In this document: positions 35,142-46,598 of the stretch, one piece after another | Layout of the letters: every line of letters starts with the position of its first letter | Position numbering within the stretch: position 1 is the first letter of the stretch | NCBI GenBank assembly: GCA_000277445.1 | Contig: AJWJ01000135.1 | Location: forward strand, 1-47,668 | From: Polysphondylium violaceum | Lineage: Eukaryota; Evosea; Eumycetozoa; Dictyosteliales; Dictyosteliaceae | Reading direction: 5' to 3' | DNA: 47,668 nucleotides | Made by a program: the position numbers and the translations under genes | Notes under the pieces: generated by a model | What the model saw: the letters and a program-made list of their open reading frames with translations, nothing else | What the model was told of the DNA's origin: nothing | Database searches by the model: none

Positions 35142-35743
35142 TTTCTATATCTACTATTATTACTATTATTATTACTATTGTTCTATGCGATAAAGGAGGT
35201 AATCGGTTGACTCTACATATATTTTATATTGATAAATATATAGATAATGAAAGGAATTTATCTATACTATTGAAATTCACAGGACTACTCTTGTTGCTAT
35301 TATTATACTTAGACACTGTACTACTCTCTCTACTACGCTGCCAAACAATATAAATATTGATTGTGTGTGATGTATGTGTGTCTTGTAAAGTGAAAAAAAT
35401 ATAAAATGAAAAAAAAAAAAAAAGTAGTCGATGTGTGTGAGGTACAACCACAGAGATGAATTATTTGTTTGGTATATTTATATCAAACACCAAAATAAAA
35501 TAGAAAAAGGTTTTTATATCAAGCAATAAAGACACACACAATATTTGCAGCATGTAAATATATTGCACAAAAAATTTTGTTTTAAAAATTTTCAAATCAT
35601 TTTTTTCTTTGATTTTTTTTCAACAAAAATAAACGCTATAAATATCGTCCCCCACTAATCTCACCCAAAACGAGATTGATTGATTGATTGAGGAAGAATA
35701 TGCATTTGATGTATATAGTATGCGAGGACTACCACTGGTTTAT
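35142..35743. other. Spacer between KCTD9 promoter and acyltransferase 3' end
   Basis: About 600 bp, AT-rich, with an A-run at 35409-35422 and repeated TTGATTGATTGATT near 35680. It holds the KCTD9 promoter and the acyltransferase 3' UTR. No gene was seen. Confidence 0.45.
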
Positions 35744-36944
35744 TTAAAATAATGAAATAAAATTAAAGTGATTCAATGTATAGATGGCTAATAATAAATT
35801 AATGATCAAATACAAAATAGCGTGACTGGCAGAGGGTTTGGAGGGAAAGGGGTTAAAGTCTTTGGGTGGTTTAGATACCGAATCGATCATTGACTCCCTA
35901 ACCTCACTCAACAATGTATCGATTGATGTAGATTTTGATATTTGTTTTGGGGAATGGAATCTAATACTAGAGTATATACAATAGAGACAGATATTAATAT
36001 ATATCAAAGATAAGGAAAACTCATAATCATATTTACCATGTTTCGCCATTGTATGGAAAAGTTGTGTGAATATTCCAAATTTCATAGTTTCCAAAAAAGC
36101 ATACGGGAATAATAACCGAGTTTGATTTGATTGCCAAATGGAAGGGTCCTTTTTTGAATTCCTGAATATTGCCATCTCTTGATCTGGTACCTTCCGGACT
36201 AATGGATATCTATAATGATTGTTAGTATTTACTTTTTATAGAATTCTAGAGATTGATAATAATCATGAATAATAAATACACTTCTCTTTTCATTTAACAT
36301 AATGGATGCTGCTTCATTGATCGACTCAATTGCAGAGTCTTTCTTTTTTCTATTGATTGGAATGTGGCCTGCTATATAGGCCAGCACAAACACCACTGGA
36401 AGAAGGAATATCAATTCCTTTTTAAAAATATATTTGGAAGGAATGGGACAATAGGCTTGAAGAATCACTGGATCTAAATAGGATGTGTGCTGATACATTA
36501 TTGTAGTTGGCACCTCTTTTTCATTGTTTAGCAATTCTAGCCCCTCGGTCCTGACCCTGATGTTCATAATCCAGAGCATGGATTTGGCCCATGCCCTCGA
36601 CAAAACTTCTAAAACCGAGTAGTATCTCTTTATGCCCATCTTTCTCAACAATGGATCAACAGTTAAAAACACTGGAACTGATGCCCACACAATCACTATT
36701 TTCACACACTATATTAGTAACTCGTGGTCATGATCATCTATTTTGGTCTGTGTGTCATGTGTGAATTCGACCACTACTGCTACTTACAGGTTGCTGTACA
36801 AGCAAATAAAAAGATGGCTATAAAACGTATGACCCTAAACACTATATTTTCATAGGGTGTCTCCCATTGAGTTTTCCCCCTTTGATCAGACACTAAACTT
36901 GTTTTAGTTGCTGTTGCTCTTTGCTTAACATTATTGGATGTCAT
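35744..36944 (-). CDS. Membrane acyltransferase of the PlsC/LPLAT family (1-acylglycerol-phosphate acyltransferase-like)
   Basis: Four exons (36944-36788, 36695-36280, 36209-36037, 35966-35744) encode 322 residues. An N-terminal hydrophobic segment (VIRFIAIFLFACTATLIVWA) precedes the catalytic domain. Motif I, HX4D, is HTSYLD. A motif II/III region includes KYIFKKELIFLLPVV and GHIPINRKKKDSA. The EGTR motif (SPEGTRSRDG) begins exon 3 and is restored only by splicing, which supports the exon model. A final hydrophobic stretch (AILYLIINLLLAIYTL) is probably a second anchor. Such enzymes move an acyl chain from acyl-CoA to a lysophospholipid such as lysophosphatidic acid at the ER. Exact substrate cannot be read from sequence. 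The second intron holds a TACTAAC branch-point sequence just upstream of its acceptor. Confidence 0.87.
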
Positions 36945-37761
36945 TTTAGAATATATGCACGTGTGTGTTTTTGATTACTATATCAGTTTGCCTATGCGTG
37001 TCTGTGCGCAAATAACACAATTATCTGTTTTTTATTTTTTGTTTACGACTCTGTATATATATATGGATATAGTGTGTTTGTGTATAAGCCAATATAAAAA
37101 ATTAGTCGACTAAAGCACTCAAAAGGGCAAAAACATCCAATATAAAAAAATAAAAATTTAAAAAAAATTTTAAAAAAAACCTATAAATGGGAAAAACACT
37201 TGTCTCAAAATCTCAGTGTTTTTTTTCATATTCATCTTCATGACGCAAATATTTACTTTTTTCATTATCTATCCAATTATATGTATAAATGTGTCAAGAT
37301 AGATTTACAAAAAAAAAAAGTATTCTCATCATATTTAGTATGAAATGAATTGCAAAATATACTTACCAACTATATTACAATAACGCGAATGATAAGTTTT
37401 TATAAAATATCTTTGATTTTTATATAAAAATGTTATAATTTTTAAAAAAAAAAAATTTGCTGGCCCAGTTGTTTTGATTGTTTTTTTTTGTTATTACGTA
37501 ATACAGTACAAAGATATTAAAGAACTAATAATATTCACCCCTCAGGTAATCATTAATATAAGTTGTTGTTTATATTGTGAGTGGTTACTTCCGAGCTGAT
37601 ATCATAAAAAGTTTTTCTTTTGATTTTTATTTTTTTAATTTTGCGACCAGTCTTAAGAGGACCCAAAAACGTTGGAGATGAAAATTGCGGAGATGATGTA
37701 AATTTTGTATTTTTCTTTATTCCTATTCATCATCATCATCAACACAACAACACTTTCTACA
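36945..37761. other. Divergent promoter region of acyltransferase and saposin-like genes
   Basis: About 800 bp of AT-rich sequence with A- and T-runs (for example 37302-37319, 37441-37455, 37483-37490). The stretch 37620-37761 is probably the 5' UTR of the saposin-like gene. No gene was seen. Confidence 0.45.
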
Positions 37762-38183
37762 ATGAAATTTATTGCATTATTTTTATTAGCTATTATTGCA
37801 CTCTCTGCTTGCATTGCTACCGTTTCTGCTGAAAACCCAGAAGAACAATTGAGAAGAGAAACTTGTCAAGCTTGTCGTAATATCTATGAGTTGACCAAAA
37901 AGTTTTACAGAAAACAATTCCCAGACAGCTTTAGTCAAAAGATCGCCACAGACGGATGCAATTTGGAACCTGAGCCACTTAGAACCAACTGTCTTGATAT
38001 TGCTAACCATATCGCTGATCTTAGACACCAAATCGAAAGAGTATGTTAATTATACAATAGTTGTAGTACTACTGTCGTGTTGTTGTTGTTTGTTTGTTTG
38101 TTTGTAAAGTACTAACATATCCATCGTTTATACAGAGCCAAAAAGCAGAAGAAGCTTGTTTCAATTTACATTACTGCCACTAA
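37762..38183 (+). CDS. Small secreted saposin-B-like protein
   Basis: Exons 37762-38040 and 38136-38183 encode 108 residues. The signal peptide is MKFIALFLLAIIALSACIATVSA. The mature part has exactly six cysteines in the saposin order: CQAC (C-x2-C), GC then ten residues then NC, and a last pair C-x5-C (ACFNLHYC) supplied by exon 2. The family includes saposins, amoebapores and Dictyostelium pore-forming or lipid-binding peptides, which act in lysosomes, phagosomes or after secretion. No N-glycosylation site is evident in the part I read. The sequence is charged (many Arg, Lys, Glu) rather than strongly hydrophobic, so lipid binding is as likely as pore formation. The intron has a TACTAAC branch point at 38110. 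It lies between the two ComC-like paralogues. Confidence 0.82.
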
Positions 38184-38428
38184 ACATACATAATTACTTA
38201 TAGTGCATGTGGTGATGTTATTGTAGTATTAGTATTAACAACGAATACATAATAGATGAAATAAATTATTATGTGTGTTTCGACTCTTTGTAATAGCATA
38301 GTAGTAACAATAGCATAACAACACACTATCACATACAAACTTAAACTACTCTGTTGTATAGTTTATTGATTGCAGCAAGAAGAGAAAGAGAGGGATAGTC
38401 ATATTTTGTATTTATTGTTATTTATTTA

Positions 38429-41400
38429 TCAATTAGAATTATTTCGGTTCATTCTTTCCAATTTGTTATTCATGCGTTTTAATTGATCTGCCCTCTTTTT
38501 CTTGAGATAAAAGTGATAGGTGACCGATACCACAACCGCTGTTACAAACACAACAGAGCCAACTACGATACCAGCGATCTTTGCACCACTTAATTTCGAT
38601 GAATTACCTTGCATGCATGTGGAGCCTTTTTTGTCTTTGGCAGAGTCTGTTGATAATAAAATTGAGAAATCGGGATCAATGATTACATCTCTCGTGTAAT
38701 ATGGAATATTGATGCCAATGAATGAAGTTGATGATTTGGGTGTATCTGCAGATACATATTTATCATTATTGATCAATTGATTGGTGATCAATGTTGGTCT
38801 ATTATCTACCAATGCTCTCTTTATAAATCTTGCATTGAATATGTGATTGTTGATTTGCATTATCAAATATTCATCTTGATTAAAGTCTGTAAAGTCTTTA
38901 TAGGAACATGCATCTTGTTCATCTGATTGGAATTGAGTGCTCATTATCAATTGTAAGTAATTACTGTGTGATTGGAATGAGTATTGCGATAACGATACTT
39001 GATATTTGAATGAATTTGGATTCATTGTAATGTTTTGTTGTGCAAATATAATGAACTGCTGTTGTTCATAGTATGTAACAGTGACATTGATTGCTGTTGT
39101 TTTGCCATCATTTGTTGTAATGTTGGTTTGGTAGAGATATTGAGGTTGTTGTTTACTAATATTTGTGTAAACCCATTCTTTAAACAAATGCTGATAAACA
39201 ATGTCGTCATTACTCATCTCTCGTAAAGATATAATTTGAACCAATGATGATAATGTCACTTCTTTTGAGCCCTGAGATGTTGGAATATCGATTGAAATGT
39301 TTGTATTTGGTGTAGTTGTATTTGGATTCACAACAATTGGAATAACAAGTGATGAGCAATCAAAACCAATGTATGGAGGAACACATACACAACCAATTGA
39401 TTCACATTTACCTTTACCATCACCTCCACACACTGGTGCACCTGGACATTTATTTACAACTGGTGGTAAAGTTTCTGGTGCCTTTGTAGGTGGTGCTAAA
39501 GAAGATGAGTGGTCAGAAGACGATGATGGCTCTGATGAACTTGAAGAGGATTGTGAAAGTGATGACTCTGGTACCCAGGGCTGAAATTCAATGAGAACCC
39601 TTCGACTTTTTCCTCTTGGACTCTGGATTATTAAATAAAATTGACCAACAGGAGCTATTACATCTGGTATTTTAAAAGCAATGCTGACTGGTTCGAAAAT
39701 CAAGAATTTAGTTGGTGCATATCCAAACAGTTTTGACTCTCCAAATTCTAAATCAAAAGTACAATTAAATAGAGGATCATTTGGGATGACCATATTATAT
39801 CCATAGAGGAATACATATCCTTGATTTGTAGAGAATGTTTCCAGTGATAAAGCGGCATCTGTGGCATTGGTATCCAAATAATTATTATTGATATAGCCTA
39901 AATTGTAAGATGTATCAAATACACCAGAAATTGATATCAAAATATGATTAGGATATCCAAAGCCATAGGGATATTTACAATTAGTTGTATACGTCACTCT
40001 AGTCAGCACAGAAGTTGATAAAATGGTTGGGGTCTCACATGCTATAACTTGGAGCTCATCGGCAACGAATGACTGGAGAAACATAACTGGTAGATTTTTA
40101 TACAAAATACCGAAAGTGTCTTCAAATATAAAAGTAACAGCTAATGATCTAAATTGAGTGGCTGTATTTAAGTATTCGCTTGGAGTATAGTACATTATGC
40201 TTTTGAGTTTGGGAGGAGTGACATCAAGTGTAGGGGTATCAAGACATGTTAAAGTGACTGATGTTTCGGCCGAAGCAAAGTTGTAAAATGGATTCAAAAA
40301 AGTTGGTGGATCCAATTGGTAATTGATGGCATTGAATTGAGACACTCTTCCTGTAATATCTCGAAGAGATGCAAATGATATTTTGTATACATGAGATTTT
40401 GTGCAATTGATTGGTGCCATGTTGAATGAAATACTAAAAGTTAGAGTAATGCCATCGACGCTGATTGCATCCTGAGGTAAAAATGTAAAATTGTATCCAA
40501 CAATATCAAGATCACTTGTCACTGTGAAATTGGCGGATTCTAGTCCTGTTGTTTCGTCAATCTTTACAATCCATCCCAAGGATTGAGGTGTAGTATCTGT
40601 AGCACTATATGTAATAGAAACTGGGGTTTGAATGGCGCTTATACTTTTAATTAAAGGTGGAAACTGGTCACCACTCTCACTAAGCACGTGTAATGTACCA
40701 TTTGTAGTGAATTTGGCTTGAATTGCTTCGCTTGTAATTTCATAGGATGAAATCCAAATTGAATAGTCCAACTCTTGCTCCAAAAGCTTCATTGGCAAAG
40801 TGAATTGAATTACATAGAGTTGTAATATTTCATTATAATAAAATGGATAATCTCTATAATTTACTGGTTCCGGATAAATATGACATACAAAATAAATTGT
40901 TGTATCTGGTCCTGCAGTTGTAAAATTAAAATACAAATAATTGGTTTGAGCAGAAAATGTTAAATCAATATAATTATTTTCAAAATAAACCATTGTAATT
41001 TGATCTAAACTAAATAATTCTAATATATTTAAAGTTCTGATTAATAACTAATTAGAACATACTACTATATTACACAATACATACTACTTGGAACTCAATT
41101 TCTAAACCTTTGGGATTGTAAACTGATGATTGAGTCATAATACTACCAGCTCTATCGCAAATTGTAAATGAAACTGGATATAAATCTGATAGAGAAATGA
41201 CTTTTTGATAATATCCATCTAAAAAAGATCCACTGATTAAATCAGTTGAATCAATTGTAAACAATGGGCCAATCCCATATTGAAGCCTTGCGAATCCAGA
41301 ATAATTATCACTGATTCTCAACGTTACTACACCTTGGCCCTTTCCATTATTTAAACTTTTAACTTTGAAATCTTCAACAATAGGTGGAATAGAATCTTTG

Positions 41401-42869
41401 ATCATAAAAGTATTAATTAATATTATTCTAAAAATAATGAAAATATCGATATAATATACATACCTGGTGTCACAGCGATTGTAGGTGGAGTTACTGAAAA
41501 TGTTGTAGATAATGGGCCATTATAATCAGTACTAAATGTGACAGAATAAGTTGTTCTGTATGGTGGGAGTCTTACCATTAATTCATATCGAAAATTACCA
41601 TCTCCGTCACTCAGGACCAAACCATAAAGAGGATGAATAAAATTGGGTTTTGAATAGAAATCAAAGTAGAATGACAAGTTAATTTTTGGATTCCAAAATC
41701 TACTAAATTGTACTATCACGTATAAATGAGAAAGGGCAGGATTTCGCGGATCTGTTCTGATAACATTTGTTTTTGCTCCCATTGATAACATTGATCCATC
41801 TATAAATTATTTATTTTGTTAGTATGAAACAAATCTTAACTATTCAATGACACTTACCTCTATTCATGGTATAGGAGTACCCAAGCGACGCTGATCCACT
41901 ATATGGACTAATTATTTGTGCTTGATCATAATATGTGTTTGCAGGATACATAATAAACTGATTATCATATGGTTGATAAGAAATTAATGGATGGGTGCTC
42001 AAAGCGGCTATGTTTTTTAAACCTGGGGCCTGAAGCCTAATAACAGGTCTAAAGTAGTCCCCTTGTCCAAGCAGAGTTCCTGGGCCTGGATTAGTAAATA
42101 TTGTTCCTGGTACCCAGTCTTGTGCATCGGATATGTTAGTAGAGTATATTTAATAGTTTATCTCATACCTACAAGAGAGTGAGGGAAGTAGATTGTAATT
42201 CTTGCTTATGCCATTTGCAATATCCAATGTCACGGAAATAGGAGTTGACTCTTCCAATTTTAATGTTAACACCATCTCAAGGATATTTCTATCGACTGGA
42301 TCCTGTTTCAATGCGACGTGATATGCACCAGTTGCTTCTAAAATCATTAAAGATGGAATAATGTTGATGTCATCCAAAGGTAGGTTTGATTTAAAAAACA
42401 CACTAGTCTCTGCCTTAGGCTTGACAGTGATACTAGACATTAACTCAAACTCGAGTGCTGACGGCACTTTTAGACAGTGAGTTGAATAAATACCTGCAAT
42501 TCCGACAAGACTAAGGGTCACTTCTAGGCTGAGGACACCGTTGGGGTCCATCTGCAATGGAATGTTTTGGTAGTATGTATATTTACCGAAATTCATAATC
42601 TCGGGTATACCGGCCTGATGAGTTATTTGTAAATCAGAAGCAATCAAATCTTGGCCATCATTTGCAACTATGATATCTACCAATGCACTGCATTTCCCAT
42701 TCACACCCGCAAATGACAGATCCTTTAGTTCAAAATAAGATATACTAGGTGCAGCTACAAATTTTTAAAAATTAGCATCGCACAATTTTTTGAATAAAAA
42801 AAACGGATATGTACCTAAAAAAAAGGGAAACAAACAAAAAAAGAAAGAAATTAAAATGATAAAATTCAT
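38429..42869 (-). CDS. ComC/Tgr-type cell-surface glycoprotein with EGF-like domain and membrane anchor (paralogue B)
   Basis: Six exons are proposed (42869-42815, 42754-42173, 42118-41858, 41799-41464, 41395-41081, 41004-38429), 1374 residues. Exon 1 is a signal peptide rich in Phe. The ectodomain is beta-rich with many N-glycosylation sites. A Ser-rich hinge (39500-39560 region) leads to a Cys-rich EGF-like unit (CPGAPVCGGDGKGKCESIG then CVCVPPYIGFDC). The membrane-proximal module MNPNSFKYQVSLSQYSF, RFIKRALVD, IPYYTRDVIIDPDFSILL and KLSGAKIAGIVVGSVVF closely matches paralogue A. A membrane anchor and a basic tail end the protein. Two joins are doubtful: the exon 2 donor (42172, GTAGGT, chosen to keep phase 1 over a nearby GTATGA) and the exon 5/6 junction near 41080-41005, where an alternative acceptor would add residues like LFSLD. 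Phase-1 introns and the equal total length to paralogue A favour the model given. Confidence 0.8.
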
Positions 42870-43447
42870 TTAATATCTCTATATGAATCATTCAACCGAT
42901 CCTGTCATAATGAAAACATGATCATGGTGTGGAATAAAAAACTTGAAAAAAATAAATTTTTTGATTTTTATAAAAAAAAATCCCTTGGGAGATATTTTTT
43001 AGTGTCTTAAACAGGGACCTTAAAGAGTGGGTATGGGCTAAGGAGATGGGATATTTGTATATTTTTATCAAGTTGATAATATTTGATTTTCCTATCTTAT
43101 AACTTACTGGTTCTGTTGAATTTTATTTTATGAGAAAAATAATTTGATCTACACTAAAAACTGTCATTTGATTCAAAATTCTTTGCAGGATCCTTATACT
43201 GATTTTAAAAACCATTTTTAGTATATTTTTATTACCTGGATTGTTTGAAATAGTCCAACATCTAGAATAGACTTTGAAGGATTTAGATTGGACTTGATTG
43301 AGTAAATGGACTATTTTTAAAATTTGACAACTTTTGCCATTTTTTTAAAGATTTCAAAGATTCGTTCGTTTTTTCTTTTTTTTTTTTTTTTCTTATTTTT
43401 TTATTGCTATTTCCCAATTTTAATTTGAGATATAAAATAGAGCAAGG
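42870..43447. other. Divergent promoter region of paralogue B and the TPR/EF-hand gene
   Basis: About 580 bp, AT-rich, with a T-run at 43377-43392. A 10-bp inverted repeat (AAATAGTCCA at 43248-43257 and TGGACTATTT at 43307-43316) sits ahead of the TPR/EF-hand gene. No gene was seen. Confidence 0.45.
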
Positions 43448-44443
43448 ATGACCTATATACCAGCAAGCAGCCTTCAAACAAACAATATCAAGAGTGATAA
43501 AGAGATTGCTAAAGAATATGCAGATGAGGCAAACAAAATTATAGCATCCTTTGCATCCAATATCAAGCAACAAGAAGCAGAACAAGATAGACAACAAGTG
43601 AAGCAACTTGAAAAGGATCTTGAAAATAGTAATATTACAGGCGAAAAAGAAACCAACAAGCCATCATCAGACACCACAAAGGATGATGCTATGGATAGTG
43701 AAGACGACGAAGAGGAACAAGAAAACAACAACGAAGGTGAGTTGATTGAAAAGGCCACACAATTATTTACAAAAGCCTTGGGATATGATGAAAAATGTTT
43801 AGATGCCTATTTAGGCCTTTGCTACATCAAAGGTCTTGCAGGCGAAATCCAAGAGTCCAAATCATTACTCGACAAAGCTGAATCATTTTATCCCAACGAT
43901 GAAAGAATCAATCTTATGAAGAGTTTATTAAAAGAAGAAACCTCCTCATCCGCCCACCAACACACAGACTCTTGCTGCTCAAAAGACGAAGGCGATGAAT
44001 TTGAAGGTGTCATTGATATTGGTCAAAAGATTGATATCCCATTACTTATCCATGTATGTATTATATCATATCATACCTATTGCGCACACCATACATATGT
44101 ATAAATACTAACACCAATACAACCATCACCATTCTAGAATGGATCAGTTACTAAAAAGTTTGTTTATGTTTTAAGAGAGATTTTCGATAGATTCGATGAA
44201 AACAAAGACGAATGTTTAAACAAAAGAGAGATTCAATTATTTTCAAAGGCAGTCAACAATCAAGAATTGGATGCCTACTCTTTAAACTCTATTCTTAAAA
44301 ACTACAACTCTACCAAAAAGGGTGGTCTAACTTTTCTCGGTTTCGTTGAATTTTATATAAACCAAACCTGTGAAGACTCACTTGAAACTTGGAAAGATTT
44401 AAAGACTATGGGTTATAATCAAGAATTAAAATTGATGAAATAA
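43448..44443 (+). CDS. TPR-like and EF-hand protein
   Basis: Exons 43448-44053 and 44138-44443 encode 303 residues. After a Gln/Glu/Lys helix and a run of acidic residues (DSEDDEEEQENNNEGE) there is a TPR-like pair: LIEKATQLFTKALGYDEKCLDAYLGLCYIKGLAGEIQESKSLLDKAESFYPND. The second exon holds a canonical EF-hand loop (DENKDECLNKRE, Asp at 1, Asn at 3, Asp at 5, Glu at 12) inside VLREIFDRFDENKD. A degenerate second EF-hand follows (NYNSTKKGGLTFLGFVEFY), ending ETWKDLKTMGYNQELKLMK. The same order of motifs, including the GYxxxL end, occurs in plant TPR/EF-hand proteins, though there the EF-hand region lies elsewhere. Calcium-dependent scaffolding is a guess. The intron carries TACTAAC at 44106-44112. 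It converges on the gene ending at 44506 with 62 bp between stops. Confidence 0.8.
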
Positions 44444-44505
44444 ACATATTTGTTATTATTATTATTATTATTTAAAAAAAGTATTTATTTACTCCTTGTT
44501 TTCTC

Positions 44506-45345
44506 TTAGGTCATATAGTCAAATGGATTATACATGCTATAAACAATGACTTTTTCTCTAAACTTTTTACTTGGCTTCTTTGGTTCTGTTGTTTCTGCTG
44601 TTGTTGATTTCTCTGCTTCTTGATCTCTGATTGTTTTATCCAATGACTCTTCTTGTTCTGCAGTTAAACCCTCTTTTGTTGATTCTGCAGTAATGGTATT
44701 ATCGCTGCTTTCAATTTTAATTTTCTTTAATGGTTGTTGCTCTTCTTGTTGTTCAGTTGTAGTTGTAGTAGTTGTAGTAGTGGTGTTATTGTTACTATTA
44801 TCAGACTCATCCATCTTGATTGAAGAATCATTGTCATTATCGGTACTTGTGTGTGGCTTATAAACCCTATATATATTTGTTGGTATTGATACTTTGATTT
44901 CTTTTTCCTTGTCTTGTACTATATATGAAACATAGACATTGAGACAACTAATACTAACCCAAAACAAGGGATTAATGTTTTCTCGAGTAAAATAACTCTC
45001 AAGTGACCCCAATTTATCGAAAATACAGTGATATGTTTTGCATTCTTTATATTGATCAGATTCTTGAGATTTACATAAATCTAGAAAGTTTAGTATAGAA
45101 TTGGTTAGTATGCAATCTATTTCCCGTCAGTAACCATCACATCATCGCTAATATGTACCAAATGTAAATTTATTAAAAGCGATATCAACGACAAACTCTA
45201 TTCTACACAAAAGCTGTTTTATATCACAATCTGTTAATTTTCTAAACTCTATATCAAACGATAAATCATCTGAAATACTCGACTCTTGATTGCTTTTCAA
45301 TGTTACACCATCGATTGATATCTCTTCGGTTTTATAACTCTCCAT
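44506..45345 (-). CDS. Unrecognised protein with acidic Thr/Glu-rich tail
   Basis: Two exons (45345-45159 and 45080-44506) encode 253 residues. The first ~145 residues look folded: DLSFDIEFRKLTDCDIKQLL then CRIEFVVDIAFNKFTFG, and after the intron YKECKTYHCIFDKLGSLESY, NPLFWVSISCLNVYVSYIV. The rest is low complexity: a Thr10 run, Glu/Gln, a short basic cluster PLKKIKIE that could act as a nuclear signal, and a Lys/Glu end finishing YNPFDYMT. No signal peptide or membrane segment. I do not recognise a family. The intron has the consensus donor, a TACTAAC branch point (45104-45110 on the other strand) and CTAG acceptor, so the exon join is well supported. Confidence 0.68.
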
Positions 45346-45542
45346 ATTTGTCGTCTTTTTTTAATATTGTTTTTTTTTTATTTTTTTCATTTTCAATGTT
45401 TTCCAAAAAATACTCATAATTGTGTATTTTTTTAATGTTGGAAAAAAGACATTACTGTAATTATTCCTATTCTAAAGTTTGATTTCATTCAACACTTTAC
45501 TTGAGGACAGACAACAGAAACAACTATATTTAATATTACAGA

Positions 45543-46067
45543 TTAATAAAATGAATTAAAGGGGTTAACAGAAAATACAAACTTTGGTAGAAAAGAAGGT
45601 GTGCATGCTTCGTCCAATCTTTTACCAATACCTGCCAACTCTGTACTACAGCAACTGTCCATTGGAGTATCATAAAATGATATTCTAGATCAATTTCAAT
45701 TAGTCATTGATTTTGTTTGATATCAGCCTATCTAAATAGATAGGTAATACTTACGAACTTGGATCCAAATGAAAATGCCATTTTGAATTATATGCTCTTT
45801 TTTCTTTTACAATTTTACCTTGTACATGGAATCTTTCTTTGGCTTTATTGTAAATCAAATCTCTGGCATGTCTAATTAAATCATGATCTGTCAATTCAAT
45901 TACAAAATGTTCACCTGAACTATCTTTAACATTAAAATGGGCTTTCTATTAAAGATTGTTAGTTTGTTATTGAATCGACTCCATTATTCTTTAATCTATT
46001 TAATTACCTCTGCCAAAGATTTATTTATTAAAATTAGAGTAAAAAGTAAAACTATTAACTTGATCAT
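45543..46067 (-). CDS. Secreted BP74-like protein (cAMP-inducible family)
   Basis: Three exons (46067-46008, 45945-45755, 45684-45543) encode 130 residues. Exon 1 is exactly the signal peptide (MIKLIVLLFTLILINKSLAE). The mature part follows the BP74 pattern: AHFNVKDSSGEHFVIELTD, HARDLI, a HVxGxIVK strand (FHVQGKIVKEKRAYN), then KWHFHLDPSSISFYD. In BP74 proteins the same order reads roughly DxTGxxFVxxLTDxxKIxHAR, HVMGTIVK, WSFHLDPxSISFF. The C-terminal part (CCSTELAGIGKRLDEACTPSFLPKF) keeps only a faint trace of the usual ending near GGAFLP and has extra cysteines. The first intron carries an AACTAAC branch point. The fold is shared with bacterial proteins; in D. discoideum the founding gene is induced by cAMP in development. 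Expression here cannot be judged. Confidence 0.75.
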
Positions 46068-46598
46068 CTTTGATGAATGCATTAAAGACAATCAATCATG
46101 ATTTATCCAACTATTTATATTTTCTATATAAATGCAAACAAAAAAAAAAAAAAATAATCATTTGATATTATTGTCCATATATCTAATTTGTAGATTGTGG
46201 TAAAATGAATTTTTATTACCATCTATTTTAAGACCCCCACAACATAATCTCGATTAAATTTTTTTCAAACAATTTGTTTAACCATTTTTTATCTTTTTGA
46301 GATGATATGTTGGTATAGACATATCCATCTATCCATCATATCACCCCAATGAAATGAAAACAATCAATCAACCTGGTATGGAAAAAAAAATTATTTTATT
46401 TGAAAAATTGGATATCTGATTAAATAAACTAAACGCAGAGAGGGAGAGGGATATTGGTATAATTTATAATTTTTTTTTTGTTTTTCTTTCTTTTATTTGA
46501 AATAAAAAAAAAAAAGGAGAGATTTTATTTTCTTATTATTATTATAATATAAAAAGGTATAGTACTAAAAAAAAACTGGATTTAAAATAATATTTGAT
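46068..46598. other. Spacer between Rap1 3' end and BP74-like promoter
   Basis: About 530 bp, very AT-rich, with A-runs at 46139-46153 and 46505-46515 and T-runs near 46471. No gene was seen. Confidence 0.45.

Noticed and set aside
37620-37832. Plus-strand frame overlapping the saposin-like start
   Set aside because: Different frame from the signal peptide and six-cysteine protein. It is best explained as 5' UTR.
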